Source of the DNA: Brockia lithotrophica
Lineage (GTDB): Bacteria; Bacillota; Bacilli; Thermicanales; DSM-22653
DNA length: 64,000 bases
Direction: 5' to 3'
Assembly (NCBI RefSeq): GCF_003633725.1
Contig: NZ_RBIJ01000001.1
Coordinates: 751,302-815,301, forward strand
Shown here: piece by piece, positions 8,591-17,295 of the stretch
How the letters are laid out: each line of letters starts with the position of its first letter
Position numbering within the stretch: position 1 is the stretch's first letter
Made by a program: the position numbers and the translations under genes
Notes under the pieces: generated by a model
Told to the model about the DNA's origin: nothing
The model's database searches: none
The model's input: the letters and a program-made list of their open reading frames with translations, nothing else

Positions 8591-10879
8591 CTACGGCTTG
8601 AGCGCGCGCCGCACGGTGTACACGTCGCGCACACGCCGAATTCGATCGAGGACGCGGTTCAGATGGTCCACGTCGCGCACGTGGACGGTGACGGTGATGT
8701 GCGCCATGCGGTTTTGGTCGCTGCGCCCGCGCACTTCCGTCATGTTCACCTTGGACTCGCCGATGGCCTGGATGACGTCGCTCAAAATCCCAGGGCGATC
8801 GAAGCCGAGTACCTCGATCTCTACGGGGTACTCGAGATTGCCCGTGGGCTCCCAGCGGAGTTCGATGAGGCGCGAGGGATCTTCGCGGACGACGTTGGGG
8901 CAGTCTTTGCGGTGAACGGAAATTCCCCGGCCGCGGGTGATGAACCCGACGATTTCGTCGCCGGGTATAGGGGTACAGCAGCGGCTGAGGCGCACGAGGA
9001 CGTTGTCCACGCCGGGGACGACGACTCCCTGAGTCCCGAAAGACCGATCGCGCGCAGGAACGGTTGCGGTTCCCCGCGCCTCTGGTTGGACGAAGGCCTT
9101 GCTGACTTCCGCGGGAGCGGTTTCCGCCTTGGCCGTGGGCTCCTCTCCTTTCTGCCGCTCCTCCACGAGGCGGGAAAGAACGGCGGAAGGGGCCATGCCC
9201 CCGTAACCAACGGCGACGAGGAGGTCCTCTACGCTTCCGAAGTGATGGCGATTGGCGACTTCGCGCAGGTACTCTTCCCGCAGGGTCTCCTTTATGGGGA
9301 TTCCGTGGCGCCGTGCTTCGTGTTCGAGCGCGAGGCGCCCGCGCTCGAGCATCTCTTCCCGCCGCTCTTTCTTAAACCACGCGCGGATCTTGTTGCGGGC
9401 GCTCGAGGTCTTCACGATTTTGAGCCAGTCGAGGCTCGGGCCGAAGCTGTGCTTGGAGGTGAGGATTTCCACGATGTCCCCCGTCTTGAGCGTCGTGTCG
9501 AGGGGGACGAGCTTCCCGTTCACCTTTGCGCCGACACAGCGGTGACCGATTTCCGTGTGGATCTTGTAGGCGAAGTCCAGGGGCGTCGAGCCCGCGGGAA
9601 GTTCGACGACGTCTCCCTTGGGCGTAAAGACGAAGACGAGGTCGGAGAAGATGTCGACCTTGAGGGATTCGACGAACTCCAGGGCGTTTTGCGACTCCTT
9701 TTGGTACTCGAGGAGTTCGCGAATCCAGCGCAGCCTCCGCGCTTCCTCCTCTGCGTCCTTGGTCCCCTTGCCCTCCTTGTAGGCCCAGTGGGCGGCAATT
9801 CCGTACTCCGCGGTGACGTGCATGTCGTGGGTGCGGATCTGCACCTCGAGGGGCTCGCCTTCGGGGCCGATGACGGTCGTGTGCAAGGACTGGTACATGT
9901 TTGCCTTGGGCATGGCGATGTAGTCTTTGAACCGACCGGGAACGGGCTTCCAGAGGGTGTGGACGATCCCCAGGACGGAGTAGCAGTCGCGAATCGTGTT
10001 TACGATGATGCGTACGGCGAGGAGGTCGTAGATCTCGTTGAATTCCTTGTTTTCCAGGTACATCTTGCGGTAAATGCTGTAGATGTGCTTGGGACGGCCA
10101 GAAATCTCCGCCTCGATCCCCATTTCTGCGAGCTTTTCCTTGAGGACGTCGATTACGCGCTGGATGTACGCCTCGCGCTCCGCGCGCTTCTTCTTCATGA
10201 GGTGCACGATCCGGTAGTACTGCTGGGGATTGAGGTAGCGGAGGGCGAGGTCCTCGAGCTCCCACTTCACCTTAAAAATCCCCAGTCGGTGTGCGATCGG
10301 AGCGTAGATCTCCAGCGTCTCGCGCGAGATCCGGCGCTGGTCTTCCTCACTGCGGTACTTGAGCGTGCGCATGTTGTGGAGGCGGTCGGCGAGCTTGATG
10401 AGGATCACGCGCACGTCGCGGGCCATGGCGAGGAGCATCTTGCGGTGGTTTTCCGCCTGCTCTTCGGCTTCGGAAGAAAAATTCAGGTGCCGGAGCTTCG
10501 TGACGCCGTCCACGAGTTCGGCAATCGCCTTGCCGAACCGTTCCTCCAGCTCCGCCCGCGTCGCCGTCGTGTCCTCGAGCACGTCGTGGAGGAGGGCAGC
10601 GGCGAGCGTCACCGCGTCCATCCGAAGTTCGGCGAGGATTTCCGCCACGGCCACGGGATGCGTGATGTAGGGGTCGCCGGAAATCCGGTACTGTCCGCGG
10701 TGGTGCTCCTCGGCGTAGGCGTACGCCTGCCGGAGAAGTTCCATTCCTCTATCGTCCAGGTATTCTCCTGCCAGGGTAAAAAGCCTTTCGGGGATTCCGG
10801 AAATTGCGGTCGTAGACATTATGGCCTCACCCACCGTCGCATCCGGTCCGACCAGCCGCCCTTTCCCGCGTATGGGCAT
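8591..10879 (-). CDS. relA: bifunctional (p)ppGpp synthetase/hydrolase, RelA/SpoT family
   Basis: 762 aa. Makes and degrades the stringent-response alarmone. Domain order: HD hydrolase (THPVAVAEIL at about 73-82, LLHDVLEDT with H98-D99, KLADRLHNMRTL), nucleotidyltransferase (GRPKHIYSIYRKM, RFKDYIAMPK about 311), TGS domain (VFTPKGDVVELPAG), and a C-terminal ACT domain. Intact HD residues and the RFKD loop indicate a bifunctional long-form Rel. Start at 10879 has GGAAG 6 nt upstream; an internal ATG 20 codons later is a weaker alternative. Between apt and dtd, as in Bacillus. Confidence 0.95.
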   Translation of the reverse strand: MPIRGKGRLVGPDATVGEAIMSTTAISGIPERLFTLAGEYLDDRGMELLRQAYAYAEEHHRGQYRISGDPYITHPVAVAEILAELRMDAVTLAAALLHDVLEDTTATRAELEERFGKAIAELVDGVTKLRHLNFSSEAEEQAENHRKMLLAMARDVRVILIKLADRLHNMRTLKYRSEEDQRRISRETLEIYAPIAHRLGIFKVKWELEDLALRYLNPQQYYRIVHLMKKKRAEREAYIQRVIDVLKEKLAEMGIEAEISGRPKHIYSIYRKMYLENKEFNEIYDLLAVRIIVNTIRDCYSVLGIVHTLWKPVPGRFKDYIAMPKANMYQSLHTTVIGPEGEPLEVQIRTHDMHVTAEYGIAAHWAYKEGKGTKDAEEEARRLRWIRELLEYQKESQNALEFVESLKVDIFSDLVFVFTPKGDVVELPAGSTPLDFAYKIHTEIGHRCVGAKVNGKLVPLDTTLKTGDIVEILTSKHSFGPSLDWLKIVKTSSARNKIRAWFKKERREEMLERGRLALEHEARRHGIPIKETLREEYLREVANRHHFGSVEDLLVAVGYGGMAPSAVLSRLVEERQKGEEPTAKAETAPAEVSKAFVQPEARGTATVPARDRSFGTQGVVVPGVDNVLVRLSRCCTPIPGDEIVGFITRGRGISVHRKDCPNVVREDPSRLIELRWEPTGNLEYPVEIEVLGFDRPGILSDVIQAIGESKVNMTEVRGRSDQNRMAHITVTVHVRDVDHLNRVLDRIRRVRDVYTVRRALKP

Positions 10880-10893
10880 ACCGGCTTCCTTTC

Positions 10894-10923
10894 ATTATGC
10901 GTCACTTCCCCTCTTCCTGTAAA
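10894..10923 (-). promoter_or_regulatory. possible promoter of relA
   Basis: Minus-strand TTTACA (10923-10918), 18 bp, CATAAT (10899-10894), lying between the apt terminator and relA. The implied leader is very short (about 10 nt). Confidence 0.4.
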
Positions 10924-10965
10924 GGGAAAAATACGGCCCGCGCGAGGGGTAAGGGGCGGGCCGTA
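10922..10965 (-). terminator. intrinsic terminator after apt
   Basis: 10-bp perfect stem (TACGGCCCGC at 10932-10941 with GCGGGCCGTA at 10956-10965) followed on the minus strand by TTTTT. It closes the secD-secF-recJ-apt unit. Confidence 0.8.
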
Positions 10966-11031
10966 CAACTGCCTGTGCGGCGGTGTCTGTTCTCCAAAAA
11001 GAAGGGGAGGCTGCGGCCGCCGTGCGGTCCG

Positions 11032-11604
11032 TCAGCCTTCCCCGGAATAACGAACGAGGGTGACGACTTCGGGAACCTTTTTCTCCTCGAGGAGGAACTT
11101 ACGCCCTCCCAGGTGGGCGAGCTCGATGAGAAACGCCGCGGCGACCACCTCACCCCCCAACTTGCGGACGAGGTCGACGGTTGCCCCCATCGTCCCTCCC
11201 GTAGCGAGGAGGTCGTCGGCGACGACGACGCGTTGCCCGGGAAGCAGAGCGTCTCTGTGGATGGCGAGGGAGTCTGGTCCGTACTCCTTTTCGTATTCGG
11301 CGGTGACGACCTCGCGCGGGAGCTTTCCGGGCTTCCGAACGAACGCAAAGCCGACGCCTAGGGCGTACGCCAAGGGCCCCCCGACCACGAACCCGCGCGC
11401 CTCGGGGCCGACGATCACGTCGGGACGGAAGGGGCGAACGCGTTCCACGAGGTGGTCGATGGCGAGCTTGTACGCTTCGGGGTCTTGAAAGAGCGTCGTG
11501 ATGTCGTAAAAGAGGATCCCCGGCTGGGGGTAATCGGGAATCGTGCGGATGGACTTCTTGAGCCGCTCTTCGAGCGCCTTAGGGTCGAGGGCGTGAAGGG
11601 CCAC
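11032..11604 (-). CDS. apt: adenine phosphoribosyltransferase
   Basis: 190 aa. Salvages adenine with PRPP to AMP. PRPP-binding motif VVVADDLLATGGTM spans residues 126-139, and the family N-terminus IRTIPDYPQPGILFYDIT is at 19-36. The frame is open far upstream, but the true start is the GTG at 11604, which has AAAGGAGT 8 nt before it. It follows recJ by about 60 bp and ends in a strong terminator. Confidence 0.92.
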   Translation of the reverse strand: MALHALDPKALEERLKKSIRTIPDYPQPGILFYDITTLFQDPEAYKLAIDHLVERVRPFRPDVIVGPEARGFVVGGPLAYALGVGFAFVRKPGKLPREVVTAEYEKEYGPDSLAIHRDALLPGQRVVVADDLLATGGTMGATVDLVRKLGGEVVAAAFLIELAHLGGRKFLLEEKKVPEVVTLVRYSGEG

Positions 11605-11663
11605 GGAAATCACTCCTTTCTCGTATGGGGCCGCGCCGCCGATAAACCGGACGCGGAACCGCA

Positions 11664-14198
11664 TCACGGAGCGCGGAAGGAAATCGCTTCTCCAAAAGTT
11701 CCGGCGTGGGCGGGAACCTGAGCGTGGCGCAGGATGAGACGGGCGGCCTCGCTTCGGCCGACGAGACGGACAAGGGTAGGGGAAACGAGCTTCCCTTCGG
11801 AAACTTCGAGCGCCTCCTCCTTTAGGCGAAGGACGGACCTCCCGGCTTCGGTGGCGAGGCCGGTTTCCACGAACACCCGAAGGACCAAGTGGACCGCCGA
11901 GGGGGACCAGGAAGGAGGAAAGAGCGAACGCCAGGCTCCCACGGCAAGGACGTACGCACCGTCCCCTGCCTTCTTGCAAGCGTCTCCGCGCCGACAGGCG
12001 TCGCGCACGTGGGCGACCGCCCGTCCGAACCACGCCCGCGGGTCGAAGCGCGCCCAACGTCGCGCATCCTCCAGCACTTCGGGAAGGAGGAACACCTCCC
12101 CTTCGCGTGAGATGCGGGAAAGGGCGTAAAGCGCGGGTTCCCCCGGCGGGAGGTCGAGGAGGACGGCGGCAAGGGTTTGCCCCTCGCCGAATTCCGCCGC
12201 GCCCGATCCCGAAAGCGCTTCGAGGGAAAGCGAAAGAACCGACGGGGTATAGGATCTCCCTACGACGGTGGCAATTCCCCTCGGTCCCCCGTGGTCGAGG
12301 ACGAGGAAGAGGTCCCCTGGACGGGCAAAGGCCCACGCCCGGGTGCGCCCTTCTTCTTCGGCGTAGGCGAGGAGGCGGCTTGGGGAAAGCGTATCCTCCC
12401 GACAGACGAAGGGGACGAACGCGGGCGACGGGCGCGGCTCGGCGGCGAGCACGTGGAGGTCGGCGTGCGTCCGGCCGCGAAAGGTCGACGGACGAACTTC
12501 GCATGCCAGGGCATAGGTACGGGCGCGGTCCGCGGTGCGCCAGAACTCCGCCTGGCGAAAGGCGATTGCCCTTCCCCGCGAGCTTCCGCGGGCGAGGTTG
12601 AGACGCACGTGCGCTCCGTCCCGCCCGACGAAGCGCGAGTCCACGACTTCTACTCCTTCGAGCAAAAAGCGCGGTAGGGGATTCCCCTCCCCAAACGGGG
12701 CGAGGGCGGCGTAGCGGGAGAGAAACCCGTTCTCGAGCTCCTCGAGGGTGAGTCGGGCATCGAGGGGACTCCCTCGCGTCGGCGTTCTTTCCGAAGCGCC
12801 GTACCGCGCCGCAAGACGCGTGAGAATCGCCTCGCGCACGGCGGGAAAGGCTTCGCGCCGGACGGTGAGGCCCGCCGCTTCCCGGTGGCCGCCGGCCACG
12901 AGGACCGCGTCGGGAAGGGTACCTCGGAGTTCGGCCAGAAGCGCAACGAGGTCGTAAGGCGGGCGCGCGCGCGCCGATCCGCGGAGAAGCGCCGGTTCTT
13001 CCTCCGCGGGCGCGAAGACGAACACCGGGCGTGCGAGCTCCGCCTCCAGGCGAGAAGCGACGATGCCGAGAACGCCTTCGTGCCAATCCGCGCCGCAGAG
13101 GACCGCCGCCGGACCGCGGAGGTCGGCTTCGGAGATTTCCTCCAATATCCTACCGACCTCGCGGCGTCGCGCTTCGTTCAACCTGCGGAGGAGAGCGGCG
13201 CGGCTTTCGGCTTCTTCGGCGTCCTCCGCAAGGAGGAGGTGGAGCGCCTCATAGGGGGTGGCCATGCGCCCGGCGGCGTTGAGGAGCGGGGCGATGCGGA
13301 AGCCCACCGCCACTTCGTCGAGTTCGTCCGGCGACACGCCAGCGGCCCGAAGGAGGGAAGTCAGAGCGGGAGACGAGGCGTTCCGCAGGAACTTGAGGCC
13401 GCGGCGCACGAGGGGGCGGTTTTCCCCCCAAAGGGGGACGACGTCGGCCACGGTCGCCAATGCCGCGTACGCCTCGAGCTCGCTGAGGAGAGCTTCGCGC
13501 GCGGAGGAGGCGCCGCGGACTTCGTCTGCCACGTCGGGCGACGCGAGGAGGGCGCGCGCGAGGAGGTAGGCGACGCCGGCGCCCGAAAGAAAGGAAAGGG
13601 GGTGGCCCTCCGGAAGGAGGCGAGGGCTTACGAAGACGTCGGCCGGGGGAAGCGATTCGCCCAACGCGTGGTGGTCCGTCACGACGACGTCTGCCCCGAG
13701 CGCGCGCAGGGCGCGCACGTCTTCCGCGGCCGTCGAACCCGTATCCACCGTGACCACGAGGGTCGCCGCCTCCGGCCCGCGAAGGAGAGGTTCTAGCGCG
13801 GCGGCGTGAAGGCCGTAGCCCCCGCGAAAGCGGTCCGCGAGGACGGCGCGTACGCGGATCCCGGCGGCGCGAAGCGCGCGCACGAGGATGGCCGTCCCGA
13901 GGACGCCGTCGGCATCGTAATCCCCGTACACGAGGACGCGCTCCCCCCTCCGTCGGGCGAGAAGGAGGCGCGCCAAGGCAGCTTCCGTTCCCGGCAAACC
14001 CAAGGGGTCCGCCGGCGGGGCATCGGCTAGGGCGAGGAAGTCCTTTGCCGCCTTTGGCGTGCGGTACCCGCGGCGCCAGAGCACCTCCGCAAGCGACGGG
14101 GGGAAAGCGATTTCCTCGGCGAGGCGAAAGACGCCGCGGCGCTCTTCTTCGGAGAGGGGGACGTACGTCCACCCCCCTACGGCGACGTGCAGCTCCAC
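11664..14198 (-). CDS. recJ: single-stranded-DNA-specific exonuclease RecJ
   Basis: 844 aa. 5'-3' ssDNA exonuclease for recombination and mismatch repair. DHH-family metal motifs are clear: VYGDYDADG (residues 90-98) and VTDHHALGE (about 173-181), followed by the DHHA1 domain with GGHREAAG and an OB-like region. It is longer than the 560-aa E. coli form, as in Bacillus, which has a C-terminal extension. Chosen start is GTG 14198 with AAGGAGGT 8 nt upstream; earlier in-frame starts would run into the secF tail. Confidence 0.93.
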   Translation of the reverse strand: MELHVAVGGWTYVPLSEEERRGVFRLAEEIAFPPSLAEVLWRRGYRTPKAAKDFLALADAPPADPLGLPGTEAALARLLLARRRGERVLVYGDYDADGVLGTAILVRALRAAGIRVRAVLADRFRGGYGLHAAALEPLLRGPEAATLVVTVDTGSTAAEDVRALRALGADVVVTDHHALGESLPPADVFVSPRLLPEGHPLSFLSGAGVAYLLARALLASPDVADEVRGASSAREALLSELEAYAALATVADVVPLWGENRPLVRRGLKFLRNASSPALTSLLRAAGVSPDELDEVAVGFRIAPLLNAAGRMATPYEALHLLLAEDAEEAESRAALLRRLNEARRREVGRILEEISEADLRGPAAVLCGADWHEGVLGIVASRLEAELARPVFVFAPAEEEPALLRGSARARPPYDLVALLAELRGTLPDAVLVAGGHREAAGLTVRREAFPAVREAILTRLAARYGASERTPTRGSPLDARLTLEELENGFLSRYAALAPFGEGNPLPRFLLEGVEVVDSRFVGRDGAHVRLNLARGSSRGRAIAFRQAEFWRTADRARTYALACEVRPSTFRGRTHADLHVLAAEPRPSPAFVPFVCREDTLSPSRLLAYAEEEGRTRAWAFARPGDLFLVLDHGGPRGIATVVGRSYTPSVLSLSLEALSGSGAAEFGEGQTLAAVLLDLPPGEPALYALSRISREGEVFLLPEVLEDARRWARFDPRAWFGRAVAHVRDACRRGDACKKAGDGAYVLAVGAWRSLFPPSWSPSAVHLVLRVFVETGLATEAGRSVLRLKEEALEVSEGKLVSPTLVRLVGRSEAARLILRHAQVPAHAGTFGEAISFRAP

Positions 14199-14233
14199 CG
14201 GCCCTACCTCCTTCCCTCCGGACGTTTCCCCCT

Positions 14234-15316
14234 TTAGGCACGCGCCGTACGCAGGCGTCCCCGCCGGAGGTCCCACAAGGTCCATTCAAGCCACAGCTGG
14301 CTCGCCGTCGCAAGGGAGGCGTATGCCCCGAAAAAGAGGCCCAGCGTGAGCGTTAGGGCGAAGGTGTAAAGTCCGGGCCCGCCCAACACGAGAAGGGCGA
14401 GGGAGGCGAAGAGCACCGTGAGGACGGTGTTCACGGAGCGGACGAACACCTGGCGGATGCTCGTGTTTACGAGGGAGAGGTACCCTTCCGCGTCCCTGGG
14501 CTCGCGAAGCCGGCGGTTTTCCCGGATGCGGTCGAAGACGATCACCGTATCGCTGATCGCGTAGCCGACGATCGTGAGGATTGCTGTGATAAAGGTCACG
14601 TCCACCTCGACCTGCAGGAGGGCGATAAACCCGATCACGATCCCTACGACGCTGAAGATGCTCACGATGCCCGCCAAGGCCATTCGGTACTCGAAGCGCA
14701 GGGTCATGTAGACCACAATTCCCAAAGCCGCAAGGAGCGTGGAGTACACCGCGTTGCGGGCGAGCTCCCGGCCTACGAGGGGATCGACGGTGCTCACCGT
14801 CGGGGTGAGGTCGCCTCCGAAGTGCCGGCTCAAAAGATCGCGTACACGGTCCACCTCTTCTTGCGACAGCACGCGCTTGTAGCGAAGGACGAGGGATGTC
14901 CCCTCACCTACGCCCACCCGTTCCACGAGGGAGGGGGGGACGTCCTTGAGAAGGCCGTAGACTTCTTCGTCCGTGAACTCCTTCCCGACCTTGACCTCGA
15001 TCCGCGTCCCGCTCGTGAAGTCCACCCCGAGGTTGAGCCCACGCCAGGCGAGAGCGATCCCGCCGAAGACGAGGAAGGCGAGCGTGACGAGGTAGTACAC
15101 GCGCCGGAAGCGGACAAAGTCGATACGGTCTACGAGCCCACGAAATCCCCCCGCCGAAGATGCCGCGCCCCCCATTTCCTCGGCGAGAGGCGGAGATTCG
15201 CGCCTCGGAGGAGGAGGGTCCCCCTGACGTTTGAGGCGGTAGGAATCGCCCCGATCTTCGCTCCGCCCGCCCGCAAGATCCCGCCGCCCTTCCCATCCCT
15301 TCCCTTTACGCGACAT
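14234..15316 (-). CDS. secF: protein-export membrane protein SecF
   Basis: 360 aa. Accessory translocase subunit that uses the proton gradient to help pull proteins through SecYEG. A hydrophilic N-terminal tail (about 65 residues) precedes the first membrane helix; then NLGVDFTSGTRIEV (family GIDFTGG-like motif), the periplasmic loop, and five more helices with YAISDTVIVFDRIREN, the signature of SecF. Start lies 11 bp inside secD, with AGGGAGG 9 nt upstream. Separate SecD and SecF here, unlike the fused SecDF of B. subtilis. Confidence 0.95.
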   Translation of the reverse strand: MSRKGKGWEGRRDLAGGRSEDRGDSYRLKRQGDPPPPRRESPPLAEEMGGAASSAGGFRGLVDRIDFVRFRRVYYLVTLAFLVFGGIALAWRGLNLGVDFTSGTRIEVKVGKEFTDEEVYGLLKDVPPSLVERVGVGEGTSLVLRYKRVLSQEEVDRVRDLLSRHFGGDLTPTVSTVDPLVGRELARNAVYSTLLAALGIVVYMTLRFEYRMALAGIVSIFSVVGIVIGFIALLQVEVDVTFITAILTIVGYAISDTVIVFDRIRENRRLREPRDAEGYLSLVNTSIRQVFVRSVNTVLTVLFASLALLVLGGPGLYTFALTLTLGLFFGAYASLATASQLWLEWTLWDLRRGRLRTARA

Positions 15317-16592
15317 GGGGTTCTGCCTCCCTTACTCCGAACAAGTGCGGTTTCCCGAGGAGAGGGCTTTCTACGAGGAGGTGCAGGAGGAAGCGCGAGA
15401 GGGCGACGTTCGTGAGGAGGTTGACGACGTTCGAGGTGATGAGGACGAGGGCAAAACCGCGCACAGATCCGGTGCCCAGGAAAAAGAGGACGAGGGCGGC
15501 GAGGATCGTCGTCACGTGGGCGTCGAGGATCGACCGGAGGCTCTTTTGGGAGCCGAGGCGCACGGCCACCCGAAGCGGGCGCCCAGCCCGCAGTTCCTCC
15601 TTGATCCTCTCATCGGTGAGGATGTTCGCGTCTACCGCCATCCCCATGCCGAGGATGAACGCGGCGATTCCCGGGAGGGTGAGCGTCACGGGAACGCCCC
15701 ACAAGACGACGAACATGAGGTACAGGTAGACGGAAAGAGAAAAGACGGCAACCAAGCCAGGAAGCCGGTAGAGCACGGTGAGGAAGATCGCGATGAACGC
15801 CGCCGCAAGGGCGCCGGCCTCAATTCCGTGGCGAAGCGCCGCCTGACCGAGGGTCGGGCTCACGACGTTGGAGGAAATCTCCACGAGCTTCACGGGGAGG
15901 GCGCCGGCGTTCAGGAGGTTGGCGATGTTCTTGGCCTCCCGGAGGTCCTTAAATCCCGTGATGACCGCCTGGCCGTTCGTAATCACCGCGCGGACGACGG
16001 GCGCCGAAAGCATCTCATTGTCGAAAAAGATTCCAATGCGGCGATCGAGGAGGCCGTAGTACTCCCGGGTGAGCGCTTCGAACTTCTGCGGATCCTTAAA
16101 GGCCACCGCGACTTCCGCTTCACCGGTCTGGGGGTTGATCTCCGGCCGCGCCGAACCTTCCTTGAGATCCGCCCCCGTAAGGAGGACCTTGTCCGTAGGG
16201 ACGAGCCTTCCCGTCTGCGGATCGTAGACGACTTCGCGGAAGGTGAGTTCGGCTTGGGCGGCGAGAATTTGGCGCGCTTCCTTTTCGTCTGTGACGCCCG
16301 CGAGCTTCACCCGAATCCGGTCGGGATTTTCCACGCTCAGGTCGGGTTCGGAGACGCCGAGGGCGTTGATCCGCCGTTCGAGTACGGCCTGCGTCTGGGC
16401 GAGGAGTTCGCGCGTCACGCTCCCTCCCCCGATCGGCTCCACGCGGTAGAGGACTTCAAACCCACCGCGCAGATCCAGGCCCAACGGAATCCCTTTGAGG
16501 ATTCCGGGGAGCGTTCCGACGGCCAAAACGACGAAAAGGAGAACCGCGGCGAGTACGGTTGCCAGGGGATGGCGTCGCAGGAAAGGAGGCAT
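15306..16592 (-). CDS. secD: protein translocase subunit SecD
   Basis: 428 aa. Partner of SecF. One N-terminal helix, then GLDLRGGFEVLYRVE (D-L-R-G-G motif), the P1 head domain, and five C-terminal helices containing GMGMAVDANILTDERIKEE, the conserved membrane motif. Start taken at ATG 16592 because AAGGAG lies upstream of it; an ATG 23 codons earlier has no ribosome site. A good promoter lies 140 bp upstream, so secD leads the unit secD-secF-recJ-apt. Confidence 0.94.
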   Translation of the reverse strand: MPPFLRRHPLATVLAAVLLFVVLAVGTLPGILKGIPLGLDLRGGFEVLYRVEPIGGGSVTRELLAQTQAVLERRINALGVSEPDLSVENPDRIRVKLAGVTDEKEARQILAAQAELTFREVVYDPQTGRLVPTDKVLLTGADLKEGSARPEINPQTGEAEVAVAFKDPQKFEALTREYYGLLDRRIGIFFDNEMLSAPVVRAVITNGQAVITGFKDLREAKNIANLLNAGALPVKLVEISSNVVSPTLGQAALRHGIEAGALAAAFIAIFLTVLYRLPGLVAVFSLSVYLYLMFVVLWGVPVTLTLPGIAAFILGMGMAVDANILTDERIKEELRAGRPLRVAVRLGSQKSLRSILDAHVTTILAALVLFFLGTGSVRGFALVLITSNVVNLLTNVALSRFLLHLLVESPLLGKPHLFGVREAEPHVA

Positions 16593-16729
16593 TTCGGCGC
16601 GTTCTCCTTCCTTCTTCCTTCCCGAAACGGAACGGGCACGGGATTTGGAACGCCCGCCCATTCTCGAGCCGCGTGGCCGAGTTCAGGGCAACGGGCGTAT
16701 TCCGCGATACACCGCAAGGATACGCCACA

Positions 16730-16758
16730 ATTATAGGAAGCCCCCCGGCGTGGGTCAA
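16730..16758 (-). promoter_or_regulatory. sigma-A promoter of secD-secF-recJ-apt
   Basis: Minus-strand -35 TTGACC (16758-16753) and perfect -10 TATAAT (16735-16730) with 17-bp spacing. The -35 overlaps the last codons of comN. Confidence 0.7.
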
Positions 16759-17195
16759 CGCAGATTCCGGTACATCTCCCGCCGCCGGTCGTCGAGGAAC
16801 GTCTGCACCTTGAGGGAAAGGATGTCCGCGACGAGGCGGTACAGGGGTGGGACGTCGTCGTAGCGGCGAAGCACCGTGCGCCACACGTCCTCTCCCGTAA
16901 CCCCCGCAAGTCCCAAAAGGCGAAAGTCGGCGGCCCGCGCCTCGCAAAGCTCGAGGAGGGACGTGCGGATCTCCTCCCCGTAGCGTTCGCGGACGTCTCG
17001 GTCGATACGCCACGCGGCGTCGGCGGAAGGGGCTTCGCGCACCCCGTAACCGTCGCGAACCCGGAGGGCCTCCAACGCCGCCTCGATGTCGAACTCGTCT
17101 GCATTCGGAAACGAAAGATCCTCCTGGGGCGAGGACGAGCCTTCCAGCACCTCGCGGTCGAATTTCGGGTACGGATCTTCGGACACGCCTCGCAT
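16755..17195 (-). CDS. comN: ComN-like post-transcriptional regulator
   Basis: 146 aa. The C-terminal 80 residues (LLELCEARAADFRLLGLAGV, then LYRLVADILSLKVQTFL) match the pattern of ComN/YrzD, which in B. subtilis controls comE mRNA and sits between secDF and spoVB, exactly as here. The N-terminal 60 residues are acidic and not recognised. Start at ATG 17195 chosen for the GAGGGAG 9 nt upstream; longer forms begin in sequence with no ribosome site and would collide with the divergent spoVB start region. Confidence 0.7.
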   Translation of the reverse strand: MRGVSEDPYPKFDREVLEGSSSPQEDLSFPNADEFDIEAALEALRVRDGYGVREAPSADAAWRIDRDVRERYGEEIRTSLLELCEARAADFRLLGLAGVTGEDVWRTVLRRYDDVPPLYRLVADILSLKVQTFLDDRRREMYRNLR

Positions 17196-17295
17196 CGCAG
17201 CGATCTCCCTCGCTTTCCGTGTTCGGCCGAACGGCTCCGGCAAGTAGGGCATGGTCCCCGCACGTCTTTCATAGCCATGAAGCGGGGGGACGGAC

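Noticed and set aside
8516-11050. 844-codon plus-strand frame opposite relA
   Set aside because: Antisense shadow in GC-rich DNA; relA is unambiguous on the other strand.
11605-13086. Long Arg-rich frame upstream of and in frame with apt
   Set aside because: Overlaps recJ in another frame and is composition-biased; the apt GTG at 11604 has its own ribosome site.
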